Source: Rhodococcus sp. NBC_00297 (GTDB taxonomy: Bacteria; Actinomycetota; Actinomycetes; Mycobacteriales; Mycobacteriaceae). Taken from it: 64,000 bases of DNA. Under the pieces are notes generated by a model. That model made no database searches, was not told the origin of the DNA, and was given only the letters and a program-made list of their open reading frames with translations. A program made the position numbers and the translations under genes. The stretch lies in the NCBI RefSeq assembly GCF_036173065.1, contig NZ_CP108041.1, positions 4,281,001 through 4,345,000 on the forward strand, in the 5' to 3' direction. Below, piece by piece: positions 26,960 to 36,029 of this stretch. Within the stretch, counting starts at the first letter, position 1, and the number at the start of each line of letters is the position of its first letter.

Positions 26960-27982
26960 GTGGGACATCGCTACAAAGTGCGGGAGATCGCGCAGCAGTC
27001 GGGCCTGAGCGAGGCGACCGTGGACCGGGTGCTGCACGAGCGGCCCGGTGTCCGGGAGGACACCCGAGCGGAGGTGCGCCAGGCCATCGCCGACCTCGAC
27101 AAGCAGCGCACCCAGTTGCGGTTGTCGGGGCGCAAGTTCTTCGTCGACGTGGTCATGCAGGCACCCGAGCGGTTCTGTTCCCAGGTGCGGTCCGCCCTCG
27201 AGGCCGAGTTGCCAATGCTGTCACCGGCCGTGGTCCGGTCGCGGTTCCACTTCCGGGAGACGGAGTCGGTGCCCGCGATGCTCGAGACGCTCGACGGCAT
27301 CCGCGCGCGCGGCTCGCACGGACTGATCGTCAAGGCGCCGGACGATCCGCAGGTGTCCGACGCGCTCGACGCCGTCGTGGCAGCCGGCATCCCGGTGGTG
27401 ACCTACGTCAGCGACGTGCCGTCGAGCGCGCGCACCGCGTACGTGGGCATCGACGACGGCGCCGCGGGCGCCACCGCGGCGTACCTCGTCGATCAGTGGC
27501 TGGGGGAGTCGACGTCGAGCGTGCTGGTCACATTGAGCCACGACACGTTCCGCAACGAGGGTGAACGGGAGATCGGGTTCCGTCGGGCCCTGCGCCGCAC
27601 GGCGTCCGGGGTGCCGCGGGCCGTGTTCGACATCGCCCGCAGCAGCGGACTCGACGACACGGTCGAGGACCTGGTGGTCGAGGCATTGACGCAGCACCCC
27701 GACATCGAGGCGGTCTACTCCATCGGCGGCGGTAACGTCGCCACCGTGCGGGCCTTCGAGCGGGTGGGTCGTCGGTGCCGGGTGTTCATCGCCCACGACC
27801 TCGACGCGGACAACCGTCGGCTGCTGGCCGAGCGCTCCATCTCGGCTGTGCTGCATCATGATCTCCGTGCCGACGCGCGGTCGGCGTGCCGGTTGCTCAT
27901 GCAGGCCGCCGGTGCCCTGGACGGTGTTCGGGACGAGCCGTCACCCGTGCACGTGGTCACTCCGCACAACACTCCCCGATGA
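26960..27982 (+). CDS. LacI-family transcriptional regulator
   Basis: A 340-residue regulator. The N-terminal helix-turn-helix is YKVREIAQQSGLSEATVDRVLHERPGV, followed by an effector-binding domain with VGIDDGAAGATAAYLVDQWLG and AVYSIGGGNVATVRAFE. It lacks the common hinge RPN run (DKQRTQLRLSGRKF instead), typical of the subgroup of LacI regulators near inositol genes. Start is GTG at 26960 with GAGAGGA in front. It diverges from the SDR-iolG-iolE-like operon and probably controls it. Its last 42 nt overlap the end of the convergent MFS gene. Confidence 0.87.
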   Translation: MGHRYKVREIAQQSGLSEATVDRVLHERPGVREDTRAEVRQAIADLDKQRTQLRLSGRKFFVDVVMQAPERFCSQVRSALEAELPMLSPAVVRSRFHFRETESVPAMLETLDGIRARGSHGLIVKAPDDPQVSDALDAVVAAGIPVVTYVSDVPSSARTAYVGIDDGAAGATAAYLVDQWLGESTSSVLVTLSHDTFRNEGEREIGFRRALRRTASGVPRAVFDIARSSGLDDTVEDLVVEALTQHPDIEAVYSIGGGNVATVRAFERVGRRCRVFIAHDLDADNRRLLAERSISAVLHHDLRADARSACRLLMQAAGALDGVRDEPSPVHVVTPHNTPR

Positions 27983-29182
27983 CGCGCTCCGGCCGACGAG
28001 CCAGATGGCGAGTGCGGCGAGGGAGATCGCTGCCCCGGTGAGGCACAGCACCGCCCACCCACCGACGGAATAGCTGACGGACGCAGCGACGGAACCGAGG
28101 ACGCCGCCGCCGAAGTAGCTCACCATGTACGCGGTGTTGAGACGGTTTCGCGCCGGCGGATCCAGGACGAACACGACGTTCTGATTGCTGATGTGCGCGC
28201 CCTGGGTGCCCAGGTCGAGAGCCATGATGCCGACGATCAGGACGACGACGGCCCACCCGGCGGAGCTGCCCGATCCGAGGAAGAGCAGCGCCCAGCTGGC
28301 CAGCAGGATCGTCAGGCACAGCGTCGTCGCGCGCCGTCCGTGTCCCTTGTCGGTCATGCGCCCGGCGATGGGTGCCATCAACGCACCGGCGACCCCGGCG
28401 ATGCCGAACAGGCCGATGACGGCGTCACCGTAGGAGAACGGCGGAGCCGCGAGCAGGAACGCGAGCCCGGTCCACAGCACCGAGAACGCGGCCATGAGGA
28501 GCGCGCCCAGAGCCATGCGCAACCGGAGCTCCCGGAGTTCGCGTACGAGCGTCAGGATGGAGCCGAGAATGCCGCGGTAGGTGTCGGTCACCACCGGGGT
28601 CGACACCGGGACGTACTTCCGCAGCACCACCGCGAGCAGGGCGATGGACACGGCGGCCACCCCGTAGACCAACCGCCAGCCGCCCAATTCGGACAGGAAC
28701 CCACTGACGGTGCGGGCGAGCAGGATTCCGGTGAGCAGGCCGCTCATGACGGTGCCCACGGTGCGTCCGCGATCCTCCTCCGCGGCGAGGGCCGAGGCGA
28801 GCGGGACGATGACCATGGCGGCGGACGCTCCCACCCCGGCGAGGACGAGGGCGGCGGCGAGCATCGGGAAGCCGGGGGACACCACGGCGATGCCGTCCGC
28901 GACGGCGCAGATCAGGGCGGCGGTGACGATGAGGCGCCGCCGTTCGATCAGGTCGCCGAGCGGGACGAGGAACGCCAGACCGATGGCGTAGCCGATCTGC
29001 GCGGTGGTGACGAGGATCCCCGCCGTGCCCTCCTCGATGTCGAAGGAGCGGGCGATCGTGTCGAGCAGCGGTTGCGCGTAGTACAGATTCGCGACCAGGA
29101 CACCGCAGGTGACGGCCAGCAGGAGGACCAGCCCGCGGCCGATGGTGGGTTCGGTCGTCGATCTGCCCCCGGGTTCTGTCAC
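27941..29182 (-). CDS. MFS transporter (drug/sugar efflux type)
   Basis: A 413-residue twelve-segment major facilitator. The N-terminal half has VANLYYAQPLLDTIARSF and the loop 2-3 signature GDLIERRRLIV; the second half has GRMTDKGHGRRATT and SNQNVVFVLDPPARNRLNTAYMVSYF, the latter typical of the YgaY/NepI-like branch annotated as efflux proteins. The substrate is not known. It converges on the LacI regulator with a 42-nt 3' overlap and diverges from an acyl-CoA dehydrogenase gene, so it is probably monocistronic. Confidence 0.88.
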   Translation of the reverse strand: MTEPGGRSTTEPTIGRGLVLLLAVTCGVLVANLYYAQPLLDTIARSFDIEEGTAGILVTTAQIGYAIGLAFLVPLGDLIERRRLIVTAALICAVADGIAVVSPGFPMLAAALVLAGVGASAAMVIVPLASALAAEEDRGRTVGTVMSGLLTGILLARTVSGFLSELGGWRLVYGVAAVSIALLAVVLRKYVPVSTPVVTDTYRGILGSILTLVRELRELRLRMALGALLMAAFSVLWTGLAFLLAAPPFSYGDAVIGLFGIAGVAGALMAPIAGRMTDKGHGRRATTLCLTILLASWALLFLGSGSSAGWAVVVLIVGIMALDLGTQGAHISNQNVVFVLDPPARNRLNTAYMVSYFGGGVLGSVAASVSYSVGGWAVLCLTGAAISLAALAIWLVGRSASSGSVVRSDHVHG

Positions 29183-29364
29183 CGCTCAACTATGGCCTCA
29201 CCTCGTCGAGACCGCACAGCGGGGACTCCGGAGACCTCGAGATCACCTCGAGATCCGTTCGACGGGTTCGACTGATCTGGGGACAGTCGGGGTATCCGTG
29301 CAGCACGGTGACAGACACAGGCGTCACCCGACCACTCGCCGGACGACCGACACAGGAGCCGCAC

Positions 29365-30582
29365 ATGAGCAAGCACGAACCGCTGGGACCTCTCGCGAAG
29401 GGGTTCCTCGCCGCGGACATGTTCGGCTACCAGGGCATTCTGACGGACGAGGAGTCGGAGACGGTAGGGGTGGTGCGTCGCTTCCTCGAGGACGAGGTCG
29501 CCCCGCGCGCGAACGAGTTCTGGGAGAAGGCGGAGTCACCGGTCCATCTGCTCCCGCGCCTGGCCGATCTCGGGATCGTCGGTCTGGAGTACGAGTTCGA
29601 CGGTCGCGCGCCCGCACGCAAGGTCTTCACCGGGTGGCTGGGCATGGAGTTCTCGCGGGTCGATCCGTCCACGGGCACCATGTTCACCGTCCACAGCGGG
29701 CTCGCGATGAGCAGCATCGCCATCCTGGGCTCGGACAAGCAGAAGGAGCGGTGGCTCCCGGCCATGCGCCGCATGGAGAAGATCGGCGCCTTCGGCCTGT
29801 CCGAGCCGCACGGCGGTTCCGACGTCGCCGGCGGGTTGGAGACCACGGCGCGTCTCGACGGCGACCACTGGATCCTCAACGGCAGCAAGCGGTGGATCGG
29901 CAACGCCACCTTCGCCGACCTGATCATCGTCTACGCGAAGGACGAGGCGGACGGTGAGGTGAAGGGCTTCGTCCTCGAGAAGGGGGACGACGGCTTCCCC
30001 GAGGGGTTCCGTGCGGAGAAGATCGAGCGCAAGTACTCGCTGCGCGCGGTCGAGAACGCAGATCTGTACTTCGAGGACTGCCGGGTGCACACCGCGAACA
30101 AACTCGAGCACGCGAACTCGTTCGCCGACACCGCCAAGGTCCTGTCCCTCACCCGCGGCGGCGTCGCGTGGGGCGCGGTCGGAGTGATGATCGGCGCCTT
30201 CGAGAAGGCGGTGGCCTACGCACAGGAGCGCGAGCAGTTCGGGGCGCCCATCGCGTCGTTCCAGTTGATCTCGGACCTGATCGCGCGCATGGCCGGCAAC
30301 ATCACCGCGTGCCTCGGGATGGCCCTGCGGGTGTCGCAGCTGCAGGACTCCGGGGTGCAGCACGACGAGCACGCGGCACTGTCCAAGAGCTACACCACCA
30401 CGCGATTGCGTGAGGTGGTGGGCTGGGCCCGAGAGATCATGGGCGGCAACGGCATCGTGCTCGACTACGACGTGATCCGATACTTCACCGATGCCGAGGC
30501 GCTGTACTCGTACGAGGGCACGTCGCAGATGAACAACCTCATCGTCGGCAGGGGAGTGACGGGGTACTCGGCGTTCGTCTAG
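29365..30582 (+). CDS. Acyl-CoA dehydrogenase (glutaryl-CoA dehydrogenase-like)
   Basis: A 405-residue FAD-dependent acyl-CoA dehydrogenase. Signatures are AFGLSEPHGGSDV (FAD contact), the YSLRAVENADLYFEDCRV segment, GAPIASFQLISDLIARM and the C-terminal REIMGGNGI followed by YSYEGTSQMNNLIVGR, where the Glu in YEGT is the catalytic base. This layout matches the glutaryl-CoA dehydrogenase branch more than the straight-chain ones. ATG at 29365 has CAGGAG in front. It is followed by a bidirectional hairpin and the convergent sdh operon, so it is a single-gene unit. Confidence 0.92.
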   Translation: MSKHEPLGPLAKGFLAADMFGYQGILTDEESETVGVVRRFLEDEVAPRANEFWEKAESPVHLLPRLADLGIVGLEYEFDGRAPARKVFTGWLGMEFSRVDPSTGTMFTVHSGLAMSSIAILGSDKQKERWLPAMRRMEKIGAFGLSEPHGGSDVAGGLETTARLDGDHWILNGSKRWIGNATFADLIIVYAKDEADGEVKGFVLEKGDDGFPEGFRAEKIERKYSLRAVENADLYFEDCRVHTANKLEHANSFADTAKVLSLTRGGVAWGAVGVMIGAFEKAVAYAQEREQFGAPIASFQLISDLIARMAGNITACLGMALRVSQLQDSGVQHDEHAALSKSYTTTRLREVVGWAREIMGGNGIVLDYDVIRYFTDAEALYSYEGTSQMNNLIVGRGVTGYSAFV

Positions 30583-30591
30583 TCCGAAGCG

Positions 30592-30632
30592 CACGAGAGC
30601 CCGCTCATGCAGTGCAGGAGCGGGCTCTCGTG
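30592..30632. terminator. Bidirectional hairpin terminator
   Basis: A perfect 15-bp stem (CACGAGAGCCCGCTC and complement) with an 11-nt loop, between the convergent acyl-CoA dehydrogenase and sdhB genes, 9 nt after the former's stop and 14 nt beyond the latter's. Confidence 0.8.
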
Positions 30633-30646
30633 GTGGTGCGCGAGGA

Positions 30647-31429
30647 TCAGCGTGCGAAGAGCAGTGCGCGCTTGACTTCCTGGATCGCCTTCGTCACCTG
30701 GATCCCACGGGGGCACGCGTCGGTGCAGTTGAAGGTGGTGCGGCAGCGCCACACACCCTCGACGTCGTTGAGGATGTCCAGGCGCTCGGGAGCGCCCTCG
30801 TCACGGCTGTCGAAGATGAAGCGGTGTGCGTTGACGATGGCGGCGGGACCGAAGTAGCTGCCGTCGTTCCAGTACACGGGGCACGAGGTGGTGCAGCACG
30901 CGCACAGGATGCACTTGGTGGTGTCGTCGAACCGCGCGCGGTCGGCGGCCGACTGGATGCGCTCACGCGTGGGCTCGTTGCCGGACGTCATCAGGTAGGG
31001 CTTGACGGCACGGAACGCGTCGAAGAACGGCTCCATGTTCACGATGAGGTCCTTCTCCACGGGCAGACCGCGGATGGGCTCGATCGTGATGGTGAGGGAC
31101 TTCGAGGAGTCCTTCGGGAGCATGTCGCGCATCAGGACCTTGCAGGCCAGACGGTTGACACCGTTGACACGGACCGCGTCGCTGCCGCACACGCCGTGCG
31201 CGCACGAGCGGCGGAACGAGAACGTGCCGTCCAGGTAGTTCTTCACGTACAGCATCAGGTTGAGAAGACGGTCGGTCGGCAGGGTGGGGACCTGGAAGCT
31301 GTCCCAGTGCGAACCCTTGTCGTCCTCCGGGTTGAAGCGAGCGATCTTCAGTGTGACCATCACTGCTTCGTCCGGAACCGCAGGCAGACCGCCCTTGTCT
31401 TCGGACTTGTCGATAGCGGGTGCGCTCAT
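30647..31429 (-). CDS. sdhB: Succinate dehydrogenase iron-sulfur subunit
   Basis: A 260-residue electron-transfer subunit. It carries the [2Fe-2S] ligands in RSCAHGVCGSDAVRVNGVN and a later Cys, and the [4Fe-4S]/[3Fe-4S] ligands in CILCACCTTSCP and FNCTDACPRGI. It passes electrons from the flavoprotein to the membrane subunits in the citric acid cycle and respiratory chain. It is last in the C-D-A-B order, with a 1-nt stop/start overlap (TGATG) with sdhA. Confidence 0.97.
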   Translation of the reverse strand: MSAPAIDKSEDKGGLPAVPDEAVMVTLKIARFNPEDDKGSHWDSFQVPTLPTDRLLNLMLYVKNYLDGTFSFRRSCAHGVCGSDAVRVNGVNRLACKVLMRDMLPKDSSKSLTITIEPIRGLPVEKDLIVNMEPFFDAFRAVKPYLMTSGNEPTRERIQSAADRARFDDTTKCILCACCTTSCPVYWNDGSYFGPAAIVNAHRFIFDSRDEGAPERLDILNDVEGVWRCRTTFNCTDACPRGIQVTKAIQEVKRALLFAR

Positions 31430-33186
31430 CAGTACTTACGCTCCATCGGCTCGTAGCGGGTCTGCACCACGGGCTTGTAGTCGAGGCGGATATCGGAGAG
31501 CAGACCCTCGCCCACCTTGTACGCCATGGTGTGGCGCATGAAGTTGACGTCGTCGCGCTCCGGGTAGTCCTCGCGGGCGTGTCCGCCGCGAGTCTCCTTG
31601 CGGTTGAGAGCACCGGCGACGGTGACCTCCGCCATCTCCAGCAGGAAGCCGAGCTCGACGGCCTCGAGCAGGTCGCTGTTGTAGCGCTTGCCCTTGTCCT
31701 GCACGGTGATCCGGCCGTAGCGCTCCTTCAGTCCCTGGATGTCGCTCAGGGCCTGCTTGAGGGTGTCCTCGGTACGGAAGACGGACGCGTTGTTGTCCAT
31801 CGACTGCTGCAGCTCGGTGCGGATGGTCGCGACCTTCTCGTTGCCGTGATCCGAGAGGATGAGTTCGAGCCATTCCTCGACCATCTTCTGCGGAGCCTCG
31901 GGCAGCGGGGTGAAGTCGACGCTGTTGGCGTGCTCGGCGGCAGCGATGCCGGCGCGACGGCCGAACACGTTGATGTCGAGCAGCGAGTTGGTGCCGAGAC
32001 GGTTGGAGCCGTGCACGGACACGCAGGCGCACTCGCCGGCGGCGAAGAGGCCGGGAACGACGTCGTCGTTGTTGCGGAGCACCTCACCGCGGATCTTGGT
32101 GGGGATGCCGCCCATGACGTAGTGGCACGTCGGGTACACGGGCACCAGCTCGGTGACCGGGTCGACGCCCAGGTACGTGCGGGAGAACTCCGTGATGTCC
32201 GGGAGCTTCTCCTCGAGGACGTCGGCGCCGAGGTGGGTCACGTCGATGTAGACGTAGTCCTTGTTCGGTCCGGCACCGCGACCTTCGAGCACCTCGAGCA
32301 CCATCGAGCGGGCGACGATGTCGCGCGGCGCGAGGTCCTTGATGGTGGGGGCGTAGCGCTCCATGAAGCGTTCACCGTCCGCGTTGCGGAGGATTCCGCC
32401 CTCACCGCGCACGGCCTCGGAGATGAGGATGCCCAGTCCGGCGAGGCCGGTCGGGTGGAACTGGTGGAACTCCATGTCCTCGAGCGGCAGGCCCTTGCGG
32501 AAGATGATGCTCATGCCGTCACCGGTGAGGGTGTGGGCGTTCGAGGTGGTCTTGTAGATACGACCCGAACCGCCGGTGGCGAACACGATCGACTTCGCGT
32601 GGAACACGTGCAGCTCGCCGGTGGCCAGCTCGTAGGCGATGACGCCGGTGGCCACGGGGCCCTCGTCGGTCTCCGTCAGCGCGATGTCCAGTGCGTAGAA
32701 CTCGTTGAAGAACTCCACGTCGTGCTTGACGCACTGCTGGTACAGCGTCTGGAGGATCATGTGGCCGGTGCGGTCGGCGGCGTAACACGCACGACGCACT
32801 GGCGCCTTGCCGTGGTCACGGGTGTGCCCGCCGAAGCGGCGCTGGTCGATCTTGCCCTCGGGCGTGCGGTTGAACGGCAGGCCCATCTTCTCGAGGTCGA
32901 GGACCGCGTCGATGGCCTCCTTCGCCATGATCTCTGCGGCGTCCTGGTCGACCAGGTAGTCGCCGCCCTTGATCGTGTCGAAGGTGTGCCACTCCCAGTT
33001 GTCCTCCTCGACGTTGGCGAGGGCGGCACACATGCCGCCCTGCGCCGCGCCGGTGTGGCTGCGAGTGGGGTAGAGCTTCGTGAGCACCGCGGTGCGGGCG
33101 CGCGGACCGGCCTCGATCGCCGCGCGCATACCTGCACCACCGGCACCGACGATCAGTACGTCGTAACGATGTTCCTGCATGTGCAC
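31429..33186 (-). CDS. sdhA: Succinate dehydrogenase flavoprotein subunit
   Basis: A 585-residue FAD subunit. The dinucleotide fold starts VLIVGAGGAGMRAAIEA, the covalent-FAD His is in TRSHTGAAQGG, and substrate/catalytic regions include EFHQFHPTGL, HYVMGGIPT and the RSHTG-facing HARGGHAREDYPERDD-type run near the C-terminus. It oxidises succinate to fumarate at the cytoplasmic membrane face. It starts 6 nt after sdhD and overlaps sdhB by 1 nt. Matches sdhA (Rv3318) of M. tuberculosis in setting. Confidence 0.97.
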   Translation of the reverse strand: MHMQEHRYDVLIVGAGGAGMRAAIEAGPRARTAVLTKLYPTRSHTGAAQGGMCAALANVEEDNWEWHTFDTIKGGDYLVDQDAAEIMAKEAIDAVLDLEKMGLPFNRTPEGKIDQRRFGGHTRDHGKAPVRRACYAADRTGHMILQTLYQQCVKHDVEFFNEFYALDIALTETDEGPVATGVIAYELATGELHVFHAKSIVFATGGSGRIYKTTSNAHTLTGDGMSIIFRKGLPLEDMEFHQFHPTGLAGLGILISEAVRGEGGILRNADGERFMERYAPTIKDLAPRDIVARSMVLEVLEGRGAGPNKDYVYIDVTHLGADVLEEKLPDITEFSRTYLGVDPVTELVPVYPTCHYVMGGIPTKIRGEVLRNNDDVVPGLFAAGECACVSVHGSNRLGTNSLLDINVFGRRAGIAAAEHANSVDFTPLPEAPQKMVEEWLELILSDHGNEKVATIRTELQQSMDNNASVFRTEDTLKQALSDIQGLKERYGRITVQDKGKRYNSDLLEAVELGFLLEMAEVTVAGALNRKETRGGHAREDYPERDDVNFMRHTMAYKVGEGLLSDIRLDYKPVVQTRYEPMERKY

Positions 33187-33192
33187 TCTCCC

Positions 33193-33654
33193 CTAGCTGG
33201 CGGTGATGTTGGGGTCGAACGTGAAGATGACGTACGTGCCCAGACCCATGATGAGGATCATCGAGAGCACCAGAAGCGTGGTGAGCCAGAACCGCGTGGA
33301 GTCCTTGCGCGAGTAGTCGGCGATGACGGTCCGCAGACCGTTGCCGCCGTGCAGCTGCGCCAACCAGAGCATCGTCAGGTCCCACACCTGCCAGAACGGG
33401 CTCGACCAGCGGCCGGCCACGAAGGCGAAGTTGATGCGGTGAACACCGTCGTCGAGCAGCAACATGATGGACATGTGGCCGAGGACGAGGACGACGAGCG
33501 CGAGTCCGGAGAAGCGCATGAACAGCCATGCGTAGAGCTCGAAGTTGCCGCGGTTCTTCCGGCGCGGTGAGCGCGGATTGTCGAGGCTGGCGGGACGGTC
33601 GTGAGACGTTCCCAGCGTGCGTGCCTGCTTGGCACCTGCGTCGGTGGTCGCCAT
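33193..33654 (-). CDS. sdhD: Succinate dehydrogenase hydrophobic membrane anchor subunit
   Basis: A 153-residue membrane anchor with three hydrophobic segments after a polar 40-residue N-terminus. The first helix (ELYAWLFMRFSGLALVVLVLGHMS) carries the conserved Arg-Ser/Gly and a His suitable as heme or quinone-site ligand. It lies between sdhC (3 nt gap) and sdhA (6 nt gap). With SdhC it binds menaquinone. Confidence 0.92.
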   Translation of the reverse strand: MATTDAGAKQARTLGTSHDRPASLDNPRSPRRKNRGNFELYAWLFMRFSGLALVVLVLGHMSIMLLLDDGVHRINFAFVAGRWSSPFWQVWDLTMLWLAQLHGGNGLRTVIADYSRKDSTRFWLTTLLVLSMILIMGLGTYVIFTFDPNITAS

Positions 33655-33657
33655 GGC

Positions 33658-34065
33658 TCAGTGCCCCCCGGTGAAGGTGTTGTAGAGGATGCGTGCCGCG
33701 CCCGGGATCATGACGACGAACCAGATGCCGAGGATGACCCACAGCATGAGGCGCTGGTACTGGGTTCCCTTCGACCAGAAGTCGACGAGCATGACTCGGA
33801 TGCCGTTGAGTGCGTGGTAGAGCACCGCGGCCACGAGGCCGAGCTCCATCAGGCCGACGATCGGCGTCTTGTACGTGTCGATCACGTCGTTGTACGCCTG
33901 GGGATCGACGCGGACGAGCGCCGTGTCCAGGACGTGCACGAACAGGAAGAAGAACGTGACGACACCGGTGATCCGGTGCAGAACCCAGGACCACATGCCA
34001 GGGTCTCCGCGGTACAGAGACCGCGTGCGCTCCCGCGTCGGGGCGGCTTCGGTCGTGCTAGCCAT
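33658..34065 (-). CDS. sdhC: Succinate dehydrogenase cytochrome b556 subunit
   Basis: A 135-residue membrane subunit with three helices. The SdhC signature MWSWVLHRITGVVTFFFLFVHVLDT holds the HRxTG motif and a second-His candidate for heme ligation; YHALNGIRVMLVDF closes the second helix region. I use ATG at 34065, which has GGAGG about 11 nt upstream; an in-frame ATG at 34089 lacks a ribosome-binding site. First gene of sdhCDAB, transcribed away from cdd. Confidence 0.92.
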   Translation of the reverse strand: MASTTEAAPTRERTRSLYRGDPGMWSWVLHRITGVVTFFFLFVHVLDTALVRVDPQAYNDVIDTYKTPIVGLMELGLVAAVLYHALNGIRVMLVDFWSKGTQYQRLMLWVILGIWFVVMIPGAARILYNTFTGGH

Positions 34066-34237
34066 CGAGTGCAGTGCCTCCAACATCATTGATGGACGCG
34101 ACGAGCGAAGACGCCCGGAGAGATACCGGAGAAATCCAGCTCGATCGTGTGTGTGAAACGACTTCTTCGAACTCTAATCCCATGCTCGGACACGCACTAA
34201 TTCGCGTTGGGCCTGGCGTTTCCCTGCCGACCGGAAG

Positions 34238-34256
34238 TTAGGTTTGCCTGTCCAAT
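34238..34256. promoter_or_regulatory. Possible iron box between sdhC and cdd
   Basis: The 19-mer TTAGGTTTGCCTGTCCAAT agrees with the IdeR/DtxR consensus at 13 of 19 positions, including the whole TTAGGTT half-site. It is 173 bp upstream of the sdhC start and 62 bp upstream of cdd. Iron control of succinate dehydrogenase genes is known in corynebacteria, but the second half-site here is weak. Confidence 0.35.
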
Positions 34257-34317
34257 GACCTGGTGGGTCGCTCGGAGTTGCCTGCAGTGGCAGCCTCGAC
34301 GTGACAGGATCGCCCCC

Positions 34318-34752
34318 ATGCCGGAAGTCGACTGGAAATCCTTGCGCGACAGTGCTCGTGAGGCTATGACCCACGCCTACGCGCCCTATTCGAACTACCC
34401 CGTGGGGGCCGCTGCGACAGTGGACGACGGACGCATCGTCGCCGGATGCAATGTGGAAAATGTCTCATACGGTCTCGGGCTCTGCGCCGAGTGCGGACTG
34501 GTGTCGGCGCTGAATGCGAGCGGCGGCGGACGCCTGATCGCGTTCTCGTGCTGCGACAGTCGAGGCTCGATCCTGCTGCCGTGCGGCCGTTGTCGGCAGC
34601 TTCTGTTCGAGTTCGGCGGAGGCGATCTGCTGATCGACACGGCGTCGGGTGTGCGTCCACTGAGCGACCTCCTCCCCGAGGCGTTCGGCCCCGACGATCT
34701 CGCCGCCGGGCAGGTCTCGAACACCGCCGAGAAGGCGGTGACCGATGCCTGA
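34318..34752 (+). CDS. cdd: Cytidine deaminase
   Basis: A 144-residue homotetrameric-type cytidine deaminase converting cytidine and deoxycytidine to uridine and deoxyuridine. Zinc and catalytic residues are in CNVENVSYGLGLCAECGLV (Cys-Ala-Glu) and PCGRCRQLLFEF (PCxxC). ATG at 34318 is 7 nt after CAGGAT, so the message may be leaderless. Its end overlaps deoA by 8 nt. The order sdh operon, cdd, deoA, add is the same as in M. tuberculosis (Rv3315c onward). Confidence 0.95.
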   Translation: MPEVDWKSLRDSAREAMTHAYAPYSNYPVGAAATVDDGRIVAGCNVENVSYGLGLCAECGLVSALNASGGGRLIAFSCCDSRGSILLPCGRCRQLLFEFGGGDLLIDTASGVRPLSDLLPEAFGPDDLAAGQVSNTAEKAVTDA

Positions 34753-36028
34753 TGCCGTATCGGTGATAGCCACCAAACGCGATGGCCACACCCTTTCTTC
34801 GGACCAGATCTCGTGGATGGTCGACGCGTACACCCGTGGCGACGTGGCGGACGAGCAGATGTCGGCCCTCACGATGGCCATTCTGCTGCGCGGCATGACA
34901 CGCGTGGAGATCCGTCAGTGGACCGACGCGATGATCGCCTCGGGCAGCCGCATGGACTTCTCGTACATCTCGCGTCCCACCGTCGACAAGCACTCCACGG
35001 GCGGTATCGGGGACAAGATCACGCTCCCGCTCGCACCCCTCGTCGCGGCGTGCGGTGCGGCGGTGCCGCAGCTGTCGGGACGCGGTCTCGGCTACACCGG
35101 CGGCACGCTGGACAAGCTGGAGTCCATTCAGGGCTGGCGGGCCGATCTCGCGGCCGACGAGATGACCCGACTCCTCGACGATCCTGCTGTCGGCGCCGTC
35201 ATCTGTGCCGCGGGTGCGGATCTGGCCCCGGCGGACAAGAAGCTCTACGCCCTGCGTGACGTCACCGGCACCGTCGAGTCGATCCCGATGATCGCCGCGT
35301 CGATCATGAGCAAGAAGATCGCCGAGGGGACGGGCGCACTGGTCCTGGACGTGAAGTGCGGATCGGGTGCGTTCATGAAGTCGCTGGATCAGGCGCGCGA
35401 GCTCGCCGCGACGATGGTCGAGCTCGGCACCGACTCGGGCGTCAACACGGTCGCCCTGGTCACCGACATGTCCACCCCGCTCGGCCTCACCGCCGGCAAC
35501 GCTCTCGAGGTGCAGGAATCACTCGACGTCCTGGCCGGCGGCGGCCCCGCGGACGTCGTCGAGCTGACTCTCGCGCTGGCGCGCGAGATGGTCGCGGCCG
35601 CCGGACTCGACGGTGTCGATCCGGCCGACAAACTGCGCGACGGCACGGCCATGGACCGGTGGCGGTCGATGATCGCCGGACAGGGTGGCGATCCCGATGC
35701 GCCGCTGCCCGTGGCACGACATACTCACGACGTCGTGGCCGACCGCGACGGCGTGGTCACCCGTGTGGACGCCATGGCGGTGGGTATCGCTGCCTGGCGG
35801 CTGGGTGCCGGGCGCGAGCGGCAGGGCCAGCAGGTCCAGGCAGGAGCAGGGGTGCGCATGCATGTCAGACCGGGAGAGCGGGTGTCCGCCGGGAGTGTGG
35901 TCTTCACGCTGCACACGGACACCCCGGAACGGTTCGACGGTGCGCTCGAGGCACTGACGGACGGATGGGCCGTCGGCGACGACGCTCCTGCCGTCTCGCC
36001 GCTGATCCTGGATCGGATCGGTACGTAG
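34745..36028 (+). CDS. deoA: Thymidine phosphorylase
   Basis: A 427-residue pyrimidine nucleoside phosphorylase releasing thymine or uracil and deoxyribose 1-phosphate. The family signature SGRGLGYTGGTLDKLES is exact, with KHSTGGIGDK (phosphate site) before it and LDVKCGSGAFMKS after it; the C-terminal domain ends with RPGERVSAGSVVFTLHTD. It overlaps cdd by 8 nt and is followed after 1 nt by the transporter gene, so they are co-transcribed. Confidence 0.96.
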   Translation: MPDAVSVIATKRDGHTLSSDQISWMVDAYTRGDVADEQMSALTMAILLRGMTRVEIRQWTDAMIASGSRMDFSYISRPTVDKHSTGGIGDKITLPLAPLVAACGAAVPQLSGRGLGYTGGTLDKLESIQGWRADLAADEMTRLLDDPAVGAVICAAGADLAPADKKLYALRDVTGTVESIPMIAASIMSKKIAEGTGALVLDVKCGSGAFMKSLDQARELAATMVELGTDSGVNTVALVTDMSTPLGLTAGNALEVQESLDVLAGGGPADVVELTLALAREMVAAAGLDGVDPADKLRDGTAMDRWRSMIAGQGGDPDAPLPVARHTHDVVADRDGVVTRVDAMAVGIAAWRLGAGRERQGQQVQAGAGVRMHVRPGERVSAGSVVFTLHTDTPERFDGALEALTDGWAVGDDAPAVSPLILDRIGT

Positions 36029-36029
36029 T

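Noticed and set aside
31420..33570. A 716-codon plus-strand open frame antisense to sdhA and sdhD
   Set aside because: The minus strand encodes succinate dehydrogenase with all its motifs; the antisense product has low-complexity Val/Leu/Glu/His composition and no start context.
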